Assembly: GCA_027491115.1 (NCBI GenBank)
Contig: JAIXWV010000041.1
Span: 93,201 to 157,200 of the forward strand
Reading direction: 5' to 3'
Origin: Pseudomonadota bacterium
GTDB lineage: Bacteria; Bdellovibrionota; UBA1018; CAIMNF01
DNA: 64,000 bases
Part shown: positions 32,400 to 41,481 of the stretch, in pieces
How the letters are laid out: each line of letters begins with the position of its first letter
Position numbering within the stretch: the first letter of the stretch is position 1
The notes under the pieces: model-generated
Seen by the model: the letters and a program-made list of their open reading frames with translations, nothing else
Told to the model about the DNA's origin: nothing
Databases searched by the model: none
Program-made: the position numbers and the translations under genes

Positions 32400-33297
32400 C
32401 TTCGAACACGCCGTCACGTTCCAGTCGGTGAACCAGCTGCTCACGGTCGGCCTTCAGAAGCATCTCTTTCAGCGACTCAAGCCGTTTCTCCAGTACCTGT
32501 CTATACCCCACGGCCTCGAGGTGATGCCTGCGTGCCTCCGCCGAAATCGGTCCCCCCACTTCCTCGAGGGCCCTCAGTACCCAATTGGCCGACTGAAGTG
32601 CCCCCACGAACTCACGGGTGAACTCGAAGCACTCGTCGCGATCTCCTTTTTTCAGTACGCCTTCTTTGGCAAGAACAAGACCTGCACCATGGTGCCGGGC
32701 CTCATCACGCAATATTTTCTGGAACGCCTGAACCAGTCCCGGATGACGGCAGTCTTGCATCAGGGAACGGTAATGCCCCATTCCGAACCCCTCCAGCAGA
32801 ACCTGGATCAGGAGCACACAAGCCTCCTTACTCCCATCCCGGATCACTCTCGCCAAGGGATCGAGCATCGGGTGCCAATCCACGGAGGGGTCCGGGGTGA
32901 ACCGCATGAAATTCCGGAACAAACGCAGGTGAATCGCTTCCTCGGCCGAAAACAGACAATAAAGGGACTTCTCCTCCATCCGGTCGGCAAGGAGGATCAT
33001 CTTCGCTCCGTAATTGTGGCCCGACTTTTCGATGAAATAAGACAAACTCAAGTTCCATCTCGAAATCTTCTGAAGCACCTCCGTCTGCTGATGGGGCTCG
33101 AGTCTTGTATACACCGATGAATGTTCCAGACCGTACCGTTCCGGCCCCCAAAGGCTGTCGGGCAAGTCCGACACCGGCTTCGTCACCCCGTACTGTTCAA
33201 GCCCCCGGTCGAGAATGCTCACGATCGGGTGTTCCGCATCAAGACTTGGCGCGAAGAAAATCGAATCGTCCGTGAAGTAACTCTTCAAATCGTTCAT
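32383..33297 (-). CDS. Ferritin-like diiron oxygenase candidate
   Basis: 304 residues, mostly helical. The ligand pattern of ferritin-like diiron oxidases is complete: E90, E120-x2-H123, E169, E199-x2-H202 (FSAEEAIHLRLF and LRDEARHHG). This fits the AurF/R2-like group of N-oxygenases and hydroxylases. Start ATG at 33297 has GGAGG; the longer frame to 33351 lies inside the neighbouring gene. It converges on the desaturase operon and overlaps the beta-helix acyltransferase gene upstream by 59 bp. It probably acts in the same pathway; the substrate is unknown. Confidence 0.75.
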   Translation of the reverse strand: MNDLKSYFTDDSIFFAPSLDAEHPIVSILDRGLEQYGVTKPVSDLPDSLWGPERYGLEHSSVYTRLEPHQQTEVLQKISRWNLSLSYFIEKSGHNYGAKMILLADRMEEKSLYCLFSAEEAIHLRLFRNFMRFTPDPSVDWHPMLDPLARVIRDGSKEACVLLIQVLLEGFGMGHYRSLMQDCRHPGLVQAFQKILRDEARHHGAGLVLAKEGVLKKGDRDECFEFTREFVGALQSANWVLRALEEVGGPISAEARRHHLEAVGYRQVLEKRLESLKEMLLKADREQLVHRLERDGVFEVKETG

Positions 33298-33922
33298 GAT
33301 GCCTCCCTTCCGGAATCTCCTGATTCGGATATACCACCGCCCCGGCCTCAATGAAGGCCCCGTCTCCGATCACAGTTCCGGGGGCCAGTGTGGCTGAAAA
33401 AGAAACCACCACGTCAGATCCGACCCGGACCTCTTTGACGAACAACTGATAGCGATCTTGTTTCTTTTTGATCGCATGAGCCGTGATGTAGGATTGGTTT
33501 CCGATCAAGCACCGATCGCCGATGCGCACGAAAGGGCGATCCACAATCTTGCATCCTGCAGTCCAGTTCACCTTCTTTCCGATCCGGGCCCCCCAGAGCC
33601 TGAGCCACATCGAATACACCCCGGGAAAAGTTTTCAGTACCCGCTCGAAAACCTCGAAGGTCTCGTAGATCTCTTGCAACCGGTGGCTCACGAGCCAAAG
33701 ACTCCCCGTTTCAACCTTCACACCGATCCGGCTCACCAGCGGAACCGGTCCGTAAACCGAGCTCATCAACCGCCAAATCAGAGGCGACTGGAGATACAAG
33801 GCGAATATGGCGAAAGGAAGAAACAGGCCTTCCCAGTCATCTGTCCAAAAAAAGAGCAGGCCGAGCTCCAAATAGAGCACCGGGGTGTAAAACCTGAATA
33901 CCAGATCCAGAAATTTCGGCAT
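33239..33922 (-). CDS. Left-handed beta-helix acyltransferase
   Basis: 227 residues. Hydrophobic N-terminal part (LYLELGLLFFWTDDWEGLFLPFAIFALYL, two short membrane segments), then hexapeptide repeats of the LbH acetyltransferase fold: VRIGDRCLIGNQSYITAHA and VRVGSDVVVSFSATLAPGTVIGDGAFIEAGAVV. Such enzymes O- or N-acylate sugars and other small molecules, or act as the terminal part of larger synthetases. The alternative start TTG 33946 overlaps the upstream stop (TTGA) and would add eight residues. Its 3' end overlaps the ferritin-like gene by 59 bp, which suggests co-translation. Confidence 0.72.
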   Translation of the reverse strand: MPKFLDLVFRFYTPVLYLELGLLFFWTDDWEGLFLPFAIFALYLQSPLIWRLMSSVYGPVPLVSRIGVKVETGSLWLVSHRLQEIYETFEVFERVLKTFPGVYSMWLRLWGARIGKKVNWTAGCKIVDRPFVRIGDRCLIGNQSYITAHAIKKKQDRYQLFVKEVRVGSDVVVSFSATLAPGTVIGDGAFIEAGAVVYPNQEIPEGRHHERFEELLHGRFDFLRAKS

Positions 33923-33942
33923 GCCAGACCGACCGCCTCGAA

Positions 33943-34359
33943 TCAACGGTGCCGGAGGTTCGAACAGGTGGTGACGGTTTTGACATCATCCTTCCACTGG
34001 TCATGGAGCAGCACGAACGAATCCGGCCGGTGACTCTCGGGGTTCATTTTGAGAACGAAAGCCGCTCCGCCACTTGGAGTGCCTTCCACCGCAGTCAATT
34101 GCTCATGCGTGAACTGAACCGTACCGTCTTCAGAATTCACGACAGGCAGATGCTGGAGGACCAGCTCCTTCGATCCGAACTTGATGAACACGCGCTCGTT
34201 GAGCGGATTCTTCACCCCCTGCTCGAAGCGGATGTCGATCACTTCGAATGCACAAGGGTTGCCGTTCAAACCCAGACCCGAATAAACCCCTTTCTCGAGA
34301 TGGGCTTGCGCCGGCAGAGTGAAGAACAAGGCAAACAAAACTGAGACGTTGGATTTCAT
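33943..34359 (-). CDS. Small secreted hypothetical protein
   Basis: 138 residues with a signal peptide (SVLFALFFTLPAQAHLEKG). The mature domain is beta-rich with two cysteines. I do not recognise the family. Start ATG with AGGAGAA. It could head the minus-strand pair of acyltransferase and diiron genes (stop and TTG overlap), or just share the strand. Confidence 0.65.
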   Translation of the reverse strand: MKSNVSVLFALFFTLPAQAHLEKGVYSGLGLNGNPCAFEVIDIRFEQGVKNPLNERVFIKFGSKELVLQHLPVVNSEDGTVQFTHEQLTAVEGTPSGGAAFVLKMNPESHRPDSFVLLHDQWKDDVKTVTTCSNLRHR

Positions 34360-34394
34360 GATGTTTTCTCCTGATTACGGTTCAACTTAGATGA

Positions 34395-35261
34395 TCATTG
34401 CACCAGTGCACAACCACGAACGCGGACATCCAAGGCTCCATCGGCGTTCAAGCAGCTGTAAAAGCGAAAAGTCTGCTGCCCGTAAGAGAGCCCTTTTTCG
34501 GCATAGACAGCACCCTCCGCCGAGACCTCACACGGATTGTTCATGGTGCATGGCTTGCCGTCTTCACTCCCGGTGTTGTTCACGCCAATGACTTTACGGG
34601 TGTTGACAGAAAGGATCGGCGAGCCCGAAGTACCCCCGATGGTCTTGCATCCACTCCGGCTGTAACGGATCGAATCCACCCAAGTATAGGCATCTTCCTT
34701 CATCTTGTAGACGAACCCGTCGATTTGGCACGAATACCCCCGCTGCCAGTAGCCGGAGAGGATCTCGATGGCCTCTCCTTCGGTTGGACGCCTCGAATCG
34801 AGTGTCAACGGATCGATTTCAAACCGACTTTTGATTTGGGCGTAAGACAGCTCCAACTCGTACAGCGCCACATCGGTCCCGGTCATGGTGGCAAACAGGA
34901 TTTGGGTCGAGACCACGCTGTTTTGGCTCAATGAACCGTCGTGATTCAAAAATTTGAACGAGCGCTTGGCGGGTTTCCGGAACAGGTGCTCGCCCGGCTT
35001 GATGAAGCCGCCGAACATGCCCATCGGGACGCAATGACCGTTGGTCATGACCATTGCCCGATCAGCGTCATTCGAGTGCTCGAAGCGGACCAGCGAGCCG
35101 GAGCAATTGTCGAGCTTCACAATCCCCTCGAAGTCATAGGCGTTCGAGGTATTCCAACTCAAAGCCTCGATCTCCTCCGCCGTGACACGGGTATGGAGCG
35201 GCAACGCGAATGCGGATGGTGCGAACGAAAGCGCCAGGAACAAAAGTACGAATGTTTTCAT
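34395..35261 (-). CDS. Secreted trypsin-like serine protease
   Basis: 288 residues with a signal peptide (TFVLLFLALSFAPSAFA). The chymotrypsin-fold triad is visible: His in MVMTNGHCVPMG, Asp in MTGTDVALYELEL and Ser in GGTSGSPILSVN. Cysteines around IGGTSGS and the C-terminus suggest disulfides. It resembles Glu-endopeptidase-like bacterial extracellular proteases. Start ATG 35261 has AAGGGGG; the longer frame to 35312 adds residues before the signal peptide. Role is probably extracellular or periplasmic proteolysis. Confidence 0.88.
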   Translation of the reverse strand: MKTFVLLFLALSFAPSAFALPLHTRVTAEEIEALSWNTSNAYDFEGIVKLDNCSGSLVRFEHSNDADRAMVMTNGHCVPMGMFGGFIKPGEHLFRKPAKRSFKFLNHDGSLSQNSVVSTQILFATMTGTDVALYELELSYAQIKSRFEIDPLTLDSRRPTEGEAIEILSGYWQRGYSCQIDGFVYKMKEDAYTWVDSIRYSRSGCKTIGGTSGSPILSVNTRKVIGVNNTGSEDGKPCTMNNPCEVSAEGAVYAEKGLSYGQQTFRFYSCLNADGALDVRVRGCALVQ

Positions 35262-35591
35262 GAGCCCCCTTAAAGATGCCCTGAGAGTGTCACGAGATTG
35301 ACGCCTTGGCAACTCACAGAGTCAGTCAGAATTTGACGCGGAGCACTCACTGCTCCCCGGCCGGCATCCGGTTCAGTATCGCCACAGTCGAACCCAAACA
35401 TATGAAGCTCCCCAGATGGCGGCAAATCAGACAAATGGGAACTCAAGACTTCATGACTGACCACCGTGCACCATTCATGAACCCGGATCAAACCCGTGTT
35501 TTTGACAATGCCCCGCAAAAAAAATGCACCGGACTCAATTCCATTCCTACCCGTTCCGATCAGAAAATGAATGGGTCAATGCCGTTTCACC
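35262..35591. other. 330-bp intergenic region
   Basis: Between divergent secreted protease and Ig-like lipoprotein genes. Short frames are present but lack coding signals or ribosome sites. TTGACA occurs at about 35503 on the plus strand without a convincing -10. Nothing else is recognisable. Confidence 0.4.
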
Positions 35592-38462
35592 ATGAATCCA
35601 AAAAGCAGTGTGACGCCCTTGCTGCTCCTGCTTCTTTCTTCGTGTTCTCCACAGATCATCGGAGAGCGACTGAGCGAGCAGTGCGACCTCAAGACCTTCC
35701 ATTACCCGAACACCTCGTTGGTTGCCGTCAAAAATATCGATCCACTTGACGAAACTCCAATCCTGAATGAGGGGGCAAACCCGCCAGTTCGCTTTGAAAT
35801 TCAACCATCACTACCACCCGGTCTCGTGTTTGATACCGACTCTGGCCGCATCACCGGCATGGGGACAGCCATATCAAGTCCGACCCGACACACCGTTCGA
35901 GCGATTTCAAAGATGAACTGCTCCGTCCAATCCACCCTTCAACTTCATCTCACGGGAACTGAGGTGAGCCGATCCGGAGCGTCCCTGAATCAGCCCCATT
36001 CTACGGTCAGTGAAGAATCTGGCGCATTGTTGGAAGTCACACTTAGGGACTCGCTCGGCCGTCCAGTGGTAGGAAATATCGCATCAGTCATGAGTTCGCG
36101 GAGTCAGGATGTCATTGAAGCGGTGGGAGATTCTCGCTCCAACCTGGCTGGTAAAGTCAGTTTCAAGATCCGGTCCACTTTGGCTGGAACCGCACAACTC
36201 AGTGTAGTCGATCTGACCGACCAAAAAGTCATGCTCGATATCGCATCCATCCAATTCACTCCCGGGGAGGCGACTCACTTCACTTTTGCTGGAATACCTG
36301 CTCAAGGAACAGCCGGTATCAGTTTAGGCATAGAGGTGGAAGCCAGAGACTCTTTTGAAAACATCTCGACATCTTTTTCAGACCTCGCTCGACTGAGTCA
36401 TGACGACAACTGGGCTTCCAGCACAGGTGCCGGACCGGTTTCACTCCATTTCAGTCAAGGGGTGGCTTCCCATTCATCCGTCAAACTCACTCGGGCCGGG
36501 GCAACGGTGTTCACCATTGAGCATTTACCTGAATCAGGGACACCCATTCCTGAACTCACTCGATCCACCCTGATCTCCCCCGCATCCATGGATCCGACCA
36601 AAACAATCTTGACCGACTGCCCGGACCAATTGCAGGCCGATCAGACTGAAACCGTTCAGGTCGAACCTCGGGATTCTTTTGGCAATGCAAGACCCTCCCA
36701 CATCCCGACCTCGGCAGAGGTGAGATTAGATGCTTCTGCGTCCCCGGACAAGCTCTACTTCGGTGAAACCTCGGTGTATTCGAACGCTACCGGTCGTTTC
36801 GCGATCACACTTCGGGGTTGGAAAAAAGGGTCGGGTAATATTTTGCCGCTCATTCAAGGCACTCCTGGATCCGGTTGTACTCTCGCGGTGACCGGAGGTC
36901 CACCTGTAAGAGTGAATCTAGAAGGTCTCACCGAGGGCCTCGTAAATGGAGTCACCGTCGCCGGCGACACGCTTCCTAACTTTTCATTGCATGCTTATGA
37001 TATCGCCGGCAACCAAGTGGACACACCGAATGGTTACTTCCTGAGGGGCTTTCTCGACTCACAGTGCAAAATCCCTAGTCCAACAGAGAGTCCCCTGACC
37101 ATGAGCGGACCAATCGATTCCAATGGAGTCAGAACGATTTCCGGTGCGCAACTCAAGAGCACTCTCACAGGGCATGTAGCTGTCTTTGCCTCACTTGACC
37201 CTCCATCACCTCCTCTTTTTTGCTCAGGACGGATCCAGGTTCAACCCAATGTTCCGGATGTCTATCAGTCCAGGATCGCCATCGACAGCTACCCCTTTCC
37301 AAGTCCTGAATCATCAAACGTCCCTCTGTCCGACATCCTTCCCCTTCGAATTGAACTCCGCGATGCCTTCAAGAACTTAGTCCCGGACTCGTTTTTTCTT
37401 TGGAATCAACACAATGGATGCGAAGGAAGAATTGAAGTGTATGATTCGTTAAGAGAGGAGTGGGTCCATACGGTTCTCCCTTCAGCCCCAGACCCCACTC
37501 AATACAACACGCACCCGAACTCGGACGGAAGGCTCCGACTTCGGGTCGGCTCCGGACGTGATTACGATCCCAATTGGCCACCAGGAAGCCCATTTAACAC
37601 TTGTGAGTACACTCTCAGGGGATCTCGTCAGAGTTGGTTCAATTTTGACTTTAAACACATCTTGGATTTCCGGGGTTCTCACCCCCATTCATTGTCTAGA
37701 GCAGGAGGGCTCAACACACCTGGACTCAGCATGATCGACGACTTAGATTACCAGATGATCCCTCCGAACGATAGCACTTACCCAAGGTGGCTGGTCCAGA
37801 TCACAACGGTTGACGAAAGCGACACTCCCACTTCCACCCTCGTGTGCCCGGGGGTCCGGGTGAATGAAACGGGAATCTTGACCACTGCAAGTTGTTTGAT
37901 CGAGCAGGGCCTTGGCCTAATAGAGGAAATGAAGGTCCGGGATTCCGAAGGGAATACAGCTCGGATTTCCTCGATTGTTTTACATCCTGACTATAGCCCC
38001 CATGAACACCTTAAAAATCTGGCCGTGATTCATTTAGGCCAAACTCTCCCGACTTTCCAATTCGCACGCATTCAAAGTAGGAGTCCGTCACCGGAACAAA
38101 TAAACTCACTGATTGCATACTCCTGGACCCGAACGGATGGATTTATTCCCCAAATTCCCTATTTTGATCCAAGCCGTCACGGCATCCTCACTTCTAACGA
38201 TCTGTTTCGGGGAGAGGTCCAGGAGACCGAACGCATCTCTGCTGACACGGATCATTATCTGGGTTTGGTGACGCCAACCATGGACGGATTGTGGACTCTG
38301 GGAACCAGATCGGTTCTGGCGGCAATCTCGGAAAACGGGGGCATTCATTTCATGGGATTCAGTGTGGCCTCAGGAAACCAGGTCGACTCTTTTGATGCAG
38401 TTCTTTATCCGACGAGGGAAGGAAACACCTTTTTGGAGCACGAGCTCCCGGCGCCACCTTAA
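35592..38462 (+). CDS. Large lipoprotein with Ig-like domains and a degenerate trypsin-like domain
   Basis: 956 residues. The lipobox LLLLLLSSC near residue 18 predicts a lipoprotein. A putative Ig fold with PSLPPGLVFDTDSGRITG follows, then several Big-1/invasin-like Ig modules (VEVTLRDSLGRPVVGN, IEVEARDSFENIS, VQVEPRDSFGNARPS). The last ~210 residues follow a chymotrypsin-like layout (YPRWLVQI, ILTTASCL, LAVIHLG), but the catalytic His of TAAHC is Ser, the Asp position is Asn (KNLAVIHL) and no GDSGG occurs. It is therefore probably a binding rather than a cleaving protein. Start ATG 35592 fits the lipobox; 35571 is an alternative. It likely works at the cell surface or in adhesion. Confidence 0.72.
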   Translation: MNPKSSVTPLLLLLLSSCSPQIIGERLSEQCDLKTFHYPNTSLVAVKNIDPLDETPILNEGANPPVRFEIQPSLPPGLVFDTDSGRITGMGTAISSPTRHTVRAISKMNCSVQSTLQLHLTGTEVSRSGASLNQPHSTVSEESGALLEVTLRDSLGRPVVGNIASVMSSRSQDVIEAVGDSRSNLAGKVSFKIRSTLAGTAQLSVVDLTDQKVMLDIASIQFTPGEATHFTFAGIPAQGTAGISLGIEVEARDSFENISTSFSDLARLSHDDNWASSTGAGPVSLHFSQGVASHSSVKLTRAGATVFTIEHLPESGTPIPELTRSTLISPASMDPTKTILTDCPDQLQADQTETVQVEPRDSFGNARPSHIPTSAEVRLDASASPDKLYFGETSVYSNATGRFAITLRGWKKGSGNILPLIQGTPGSGCTLAVTGGPPVRVNLEGLTEGLVNGVTVAGDTLPNFSLHAYDIAGNQVDTPNGYFLRGFLDSQCKIPSPTESPLTMSGPIDSNGVRTISGAQLKSTLTGHVAVFASLDPPSPPLFCSGRIQVQPNVPDVYQSRIAIDSYPFPSPESSNVPLSDILPLRIELRDAFKNLVPDSFFLWNQHNGCEGRIEVYDSLREEWVHTVLPSAPDPTQYNTHPNSDGRLRLRVGSGRDYDPNWPPGSPFNTCEYTLRGSRQSWFNFDFKHILDFRGSHPHSLSRAGGLNTPGLSMIDDLDYQMIPPNDSTYPRWLVQITTVDESDTPTSTLVCPGVRVNETGILTTASCLIEQGLGLIEEMKVRDSEGNTARISSIVLHPDYSPHEHLKNLAVIHLGQTLPTFQFARIQSRSPSPEQINSLIAYSWTRTDGFIPQIPYFDPSRHGILTSNDLFRGEVQETERISADTDHYLGLVTPTMDGLWTLGTRSVLAAISENGGIHFMGFSVASGNQVDSFDAVLYPTREGNTFLEHELPAPP

Positions 38463-39580
38463 AATGCGACACCGAGTCCGAGGCTGAAACTACTCGTGTC
38501 GATACTTCGGCGATCCATCACCAATCGGAGTCGCGCGTAATCGAAAGATAGGACAAAGGTCTGCTCCCATTGACGAAACAGAAAACTCAAGCCCCCGGCC
38601 CATTCGTGATTTTCGAGATTGAGTAGAGACAAGCGACTCATCATGGGTGAGAATTTCAGATAAGCCGACAGCGCATTACCGTTCGAAAACGCTCGCCTCG
38701 CCGTAGGGTACAGTTGCGGCCCCGACACATTTCGATAGCCGAAGCTCAAATCAGACGCCGTCATGGTCGAATAGTACCATCCTCCATAGAGAGCCAATCT
38801 CCACGGCTTCTTGATCTGGGGAAATAAATACCCAAGCCTCAGATTCGCACCGATAAAGCGAAGATCTTCGCTCCCGTTACTCGATAAAGTGGCCACATTC
38901 ATAAACCCGGAAACACCTAAGTCCCAGGTGGGTGGGGAAATGAAGTAATGATATGCCCCCTTCACAGACAGAACAGTCGAACGGTAATCGGCCACACTCG
39001 AATCCGATTGGCTGAACCGAATGGAACTGATGCCGCTTCCCATGACAAAAAACGCCCTTCTGTCGAGTTCTCGATTGAATTCGACAACCGGCACGGAGTC
39101 GGGAAAAACGACCCCGACCCTGGGCGCCTCAGGCTTCATGCGGAACGAAACAACATGCTGCGAAATCTCCCCACTTGAGCCGATCCAGACCAGAGTCACC
39201 GATGTGGCTTTTCCCCCAAACGGCACCTCCAACTCGAACCGATCGTCTGATTTGAACGCGAAGGTTCGATCTTCACAAAAAATCCTGGACCTTCCGGGAG
39301 GCATGTTTTCTATTCGTCCCACGATCCTGAGCACAGACTGCACACTGACGCCGAACGCCCGACTCACCACTTCAACAGATTCGATTCGCCAAGAAATTGG
39401 CAGATCCGCTTCCTGTTCGGATCGCCCTGACCACTCTAGCGCTCGAGTCACATCGGATGAAAAGCTGTTCGAAGGGTTCTCGGCAACCGCCGATTCTTCA
39501 GCGAAGCCTATGTTCATTCCCCACCATGCAAGCAGGACGCACAGCAAAAGGTAAGCGGAAAAGGACCGGAGGGATCTCAT
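38459..39580 (-). CDS. Outer-membrane beta-barrel protein
   Basis: 373 residues. Signal peptide (LLLCVLLAWWGMNIGFAEE), then a beta-sandwich-like domain of ~130 residues (FAFKSDDRFELEVPFGG), then ~200 residues of alternating amphipathic strands ending FSLGLGVAF. That C-terminal phenylalanine is the usual sorting signal of barrels for BamA. No family recognised. It converges on the Ig-like lipoprotein gene (4-bp overlap) and diverges from the SpoIIE phosphatase gene; the three may belong to one surface process, but that is inference. Confidence 0.7.
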   Translation of the reverse strand: MRSLRSFSAYLLLCVLLAWWGMNIGFAEESAVAENPSNSFSSDVTRALEWSGRSEQEADLPISWRIESVEVVSRAFGVSVQSVLRIVGRIENMPPGRSRIFCEDRTFAFKSDDRFELEVPFGGKATSVTLVWIGSSGEISQHVVSFRMKPEAPRVGVVFPDSVPVVEFNRELDRRAFFVMGSGISSIRFSQSDSSVADYRSTVLSVKGAYHYFISPPTWDLGVSGFMNVATLSSNGSEDLRFIGANLRLGYLFPQIKKPWRLALYGGWYYSTMTASDLSFGYRNVSGPQLYPTARRAFSNGNALSAYLKFSPMMSRLSLLNLENHEWAGGLSFLFRQWEQTFVLSFDYARLRLVMDRRSIDTSSFSLGLGVAF

Positions 39581-39609
39581 GATGATGATTCCGGTTTAAC
39601 CGCTTTTTT

Positions 39610-39639
39610 TTGCCAAAACAAGGCTTGAAGTGGGAGAAT
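39610..39639 (+). promoter_or_regulatory. Promoter of the SpoIIE phosphatase gene
   Basis: TTGCCA (39610-39615), 18 bp, GAGAAT (39634-39639), then 6 bp to the GTG start at 39646. The TTG that could serve as an upstream start is part of the -35 box. Confidence 0.55.
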
Positions 39640-39645
39640 CAAACT

Positions 39646-41481
39646 GTGTCATCCTCCAATTTGCGCACAGGCTCATTAGGATTGAAACTTGTCATCGGCG
39701 TGACCTTGCTCGTTTTCATCCTCATGGGTTCTTCTTTTCTATTGGCATACAATTTTCTTCGTGAGGAGACGAGGTCCTTCACCTACGAGATCCAGGCAAA
39801 CCAATCCCAACTCCTCGGTCAACGCTTTTCGAGTTTGGTCGAAACCGTGATTCACACCTTGAAGGTTTTACCTGCGCTCGACACGGCGACACTGAAAACT
39901 CTCGAAAACCAGGACTCTCTCTTGAGCCTAGAGGTGTTTGAGACCGGAAAGACAGGTGAAGCTGGAATCCGGGAGATCTACGACTGGAAAGGAGATCCCG
40001 GACATGCTCTCCCTCAACCGAACTTGCTCAAGGAGATTCTTGAGTCCGGGGTGGCCTACGAAACTCGTCGTACCGCATCAGCTGGGGGCGAAATCTACCT
40101 CTATAGCTTGCTCGATTCTGATCGAAAAGGTACAAAATTGACTTTCATCCGATCGCGACTCAATCCCGACTCCATCTTGAAAAAGTCTGGAGGAACCGAT
40201 GCACGTATCGTGAGCAGAGGAGGAATAGTACTCCTCGACACACGAAATCCGGAGGTCTCAGGAGCGATCATCGATACAAAAGACCCACTTTTTGTGAGTG
40301 CAAGACAATCCCCAGTTTCAATCGGAACCCTTGAATACCGGGATTTCGCGGGAGATGGTCGCCTCGGCACCTACATTCTTCCGGGTTATCAAGTTCTCGT
40401 ATTGAATTCCGTGCGCGCAAGTGATGCGATGAGAGGAACCACCATTCTCCTGGAGCAAATGATCTTGATCGGTTTGATCCTGCTTGGAGTCGCATTGGTT
40501 ACCGTCGCGCTTTTTTCACTGAAACTCACCCAGCCGCTCAAGGAACTGACCCGTGCGACCCAGGTCATCTCGCAAGGAAATTTCGAACTCGCCTTAAACG
40601 AGAAGTCGTCAGACGAGATAGGCCACCTTTCCAGATCCATGAACCGGATGTCAGAAAAAATCAAAGCACTGTTGAAGGAAAGTATCGAGAAAGTAAGGAT
40701 CGAACAGGAGCTTGCAATCGCCTCGAACCTCCAGCACAGGCTCATCCCCCCCTCGGAGATTAAAACAGAACGATACTCCCTCTACAGTCACTACCAATCA
40801 GCAGCCGAGTGCGGAGGGGACTGGTGGGGCTATATCGAGGCTGGAAATAGGGTCTTGATCATGATTTCGGATGCCACCGGACACGGATTACCGCCGGCGA
40901 TGCTTACGGCAGTTACCCACGGATGCTTTTCCGCTGTACGTCAGTTGATGCAACAAGATCAGGCTTCCGTATTGAGCCCATCACGACTGCTTGGAATCGC
41001 GAACGAGGTGATTCTCGAATCCGGTAAAGGTGAAATCAACATGACGATGTTCATCGCGTTGATCGATCTCGACCAAAAAACACTCACTTTCTCCAACGCA
41101 GGTCATCACACACCTTGGCTACTCAGGGGGGCCTCAGACCTGGTTAACTCCCGATTCGAAAGTTTGCGCGGTATGGGATCCAGACTTGGCGAAATGGATG
41201 GCTTCGAAGCCTCACCGGATCGGACGGTTTCATTCGATCATGACGACAGCCTCTTCCTGTATACTGACGGCTTAATCGAGAATCCTGGAAAAGTAGAAAG
41301 TACTTTTGGAAAACGCAGGGTCATGGATCTACTCACTCGCACCCCTACGGTCGACCAGGAGACCCACTTAGCTCTCAAGCTTGAGCTCGAGAGCTTTTAT
41401 GGCGACCTGATTCCGGCCGACGATGTGACCTATGTTCTGTTCCGACTGGACTCGGAAAAAGGAGATTCGAATCGTGCTTGA
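39646..41481 (+). CDS. Membrane-bound SpoIIE-type serine phosphatase with HAMP domain
   Basis: 611 residues. TM1 (~15-38), periplasmic sensor region, TM2 (~275-297), HAMP (LKELTRATQVISQGNFELALNEKS), a coiled coil (EQELAIASNLQHRLIPP), then a PP2C-like SpoIIE/RsbU phosphatase. The phosphatase has CGGDWWGYI, ISDATGHGLPPAMLT, ALIDLDQKTLTFSNAGHH, LFLYTDGLIEN and DDVTYVLFR, and the metal-binding aspartates are kept. Such proteins dephosphorylate anti-sigma-factor antagonists in partner-switching pathways. The GTG start is set by the promoter. Its end overlaps the FecR-like gene by 8 bp, so the two are coupled. Confidence 0.9.
   Translation: MSSSNLRTGSLGLKLVIGVTLLVFILMGSSFLLAYNFLREETRSFTYEIQANQSQLLGQRFSSLVETVIHTLKVLPALDTATLKTLENQDSLLSLEVFETGKTGEAGIREIYDWKGDPGHALPQPNLLKEILESGVAYETRRTASAGGEIYLYSLLDSDRKGTKLTFIRSRLNPDSILKKSGGTDARIVSRGGIVLLDTRNPEVSGAIIDTKDPLFVSARQSPVSIGTLEYRDFAGDGRLGTYILPGYQVLVLNSVRASDAMRGTTILLEQMILIGLILLGVALVTVALFSLKLTQPLKELTRATQVISQGNFELALNEKSSDEIGHLSRSMNRMSEKIKALLKESIEKVRIEQELAIASNLQHRLIPPSEIKTERYSLYSHYQSAAECGGDWWGYIEAGNRVLIMISDATGHGLPPAMLTAVTHGCFSAVRQLMQQDQASVLSPSRLLGIANEVILESGKGEINMTMFIALIDLDQKTLTFSNAGHHTPWLLRGASDLVNSRFESLRGMGSRLGEMDGFEASPDRTVSFDHDDSLFLYTDGLIENPGKVESTFGKRRVMDLLTRTPTVDQETHLALKLELESFYGDLIPADDVTYVLFRLDSEKGDSNRA

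Noticed and set aside
35306..35749. Open frame of 147 codons between the protease and Ig-like genes
   Set aside because: Overlaps the Ig-like gene in another frame; no ribosome site, promoter or recognisable domain.
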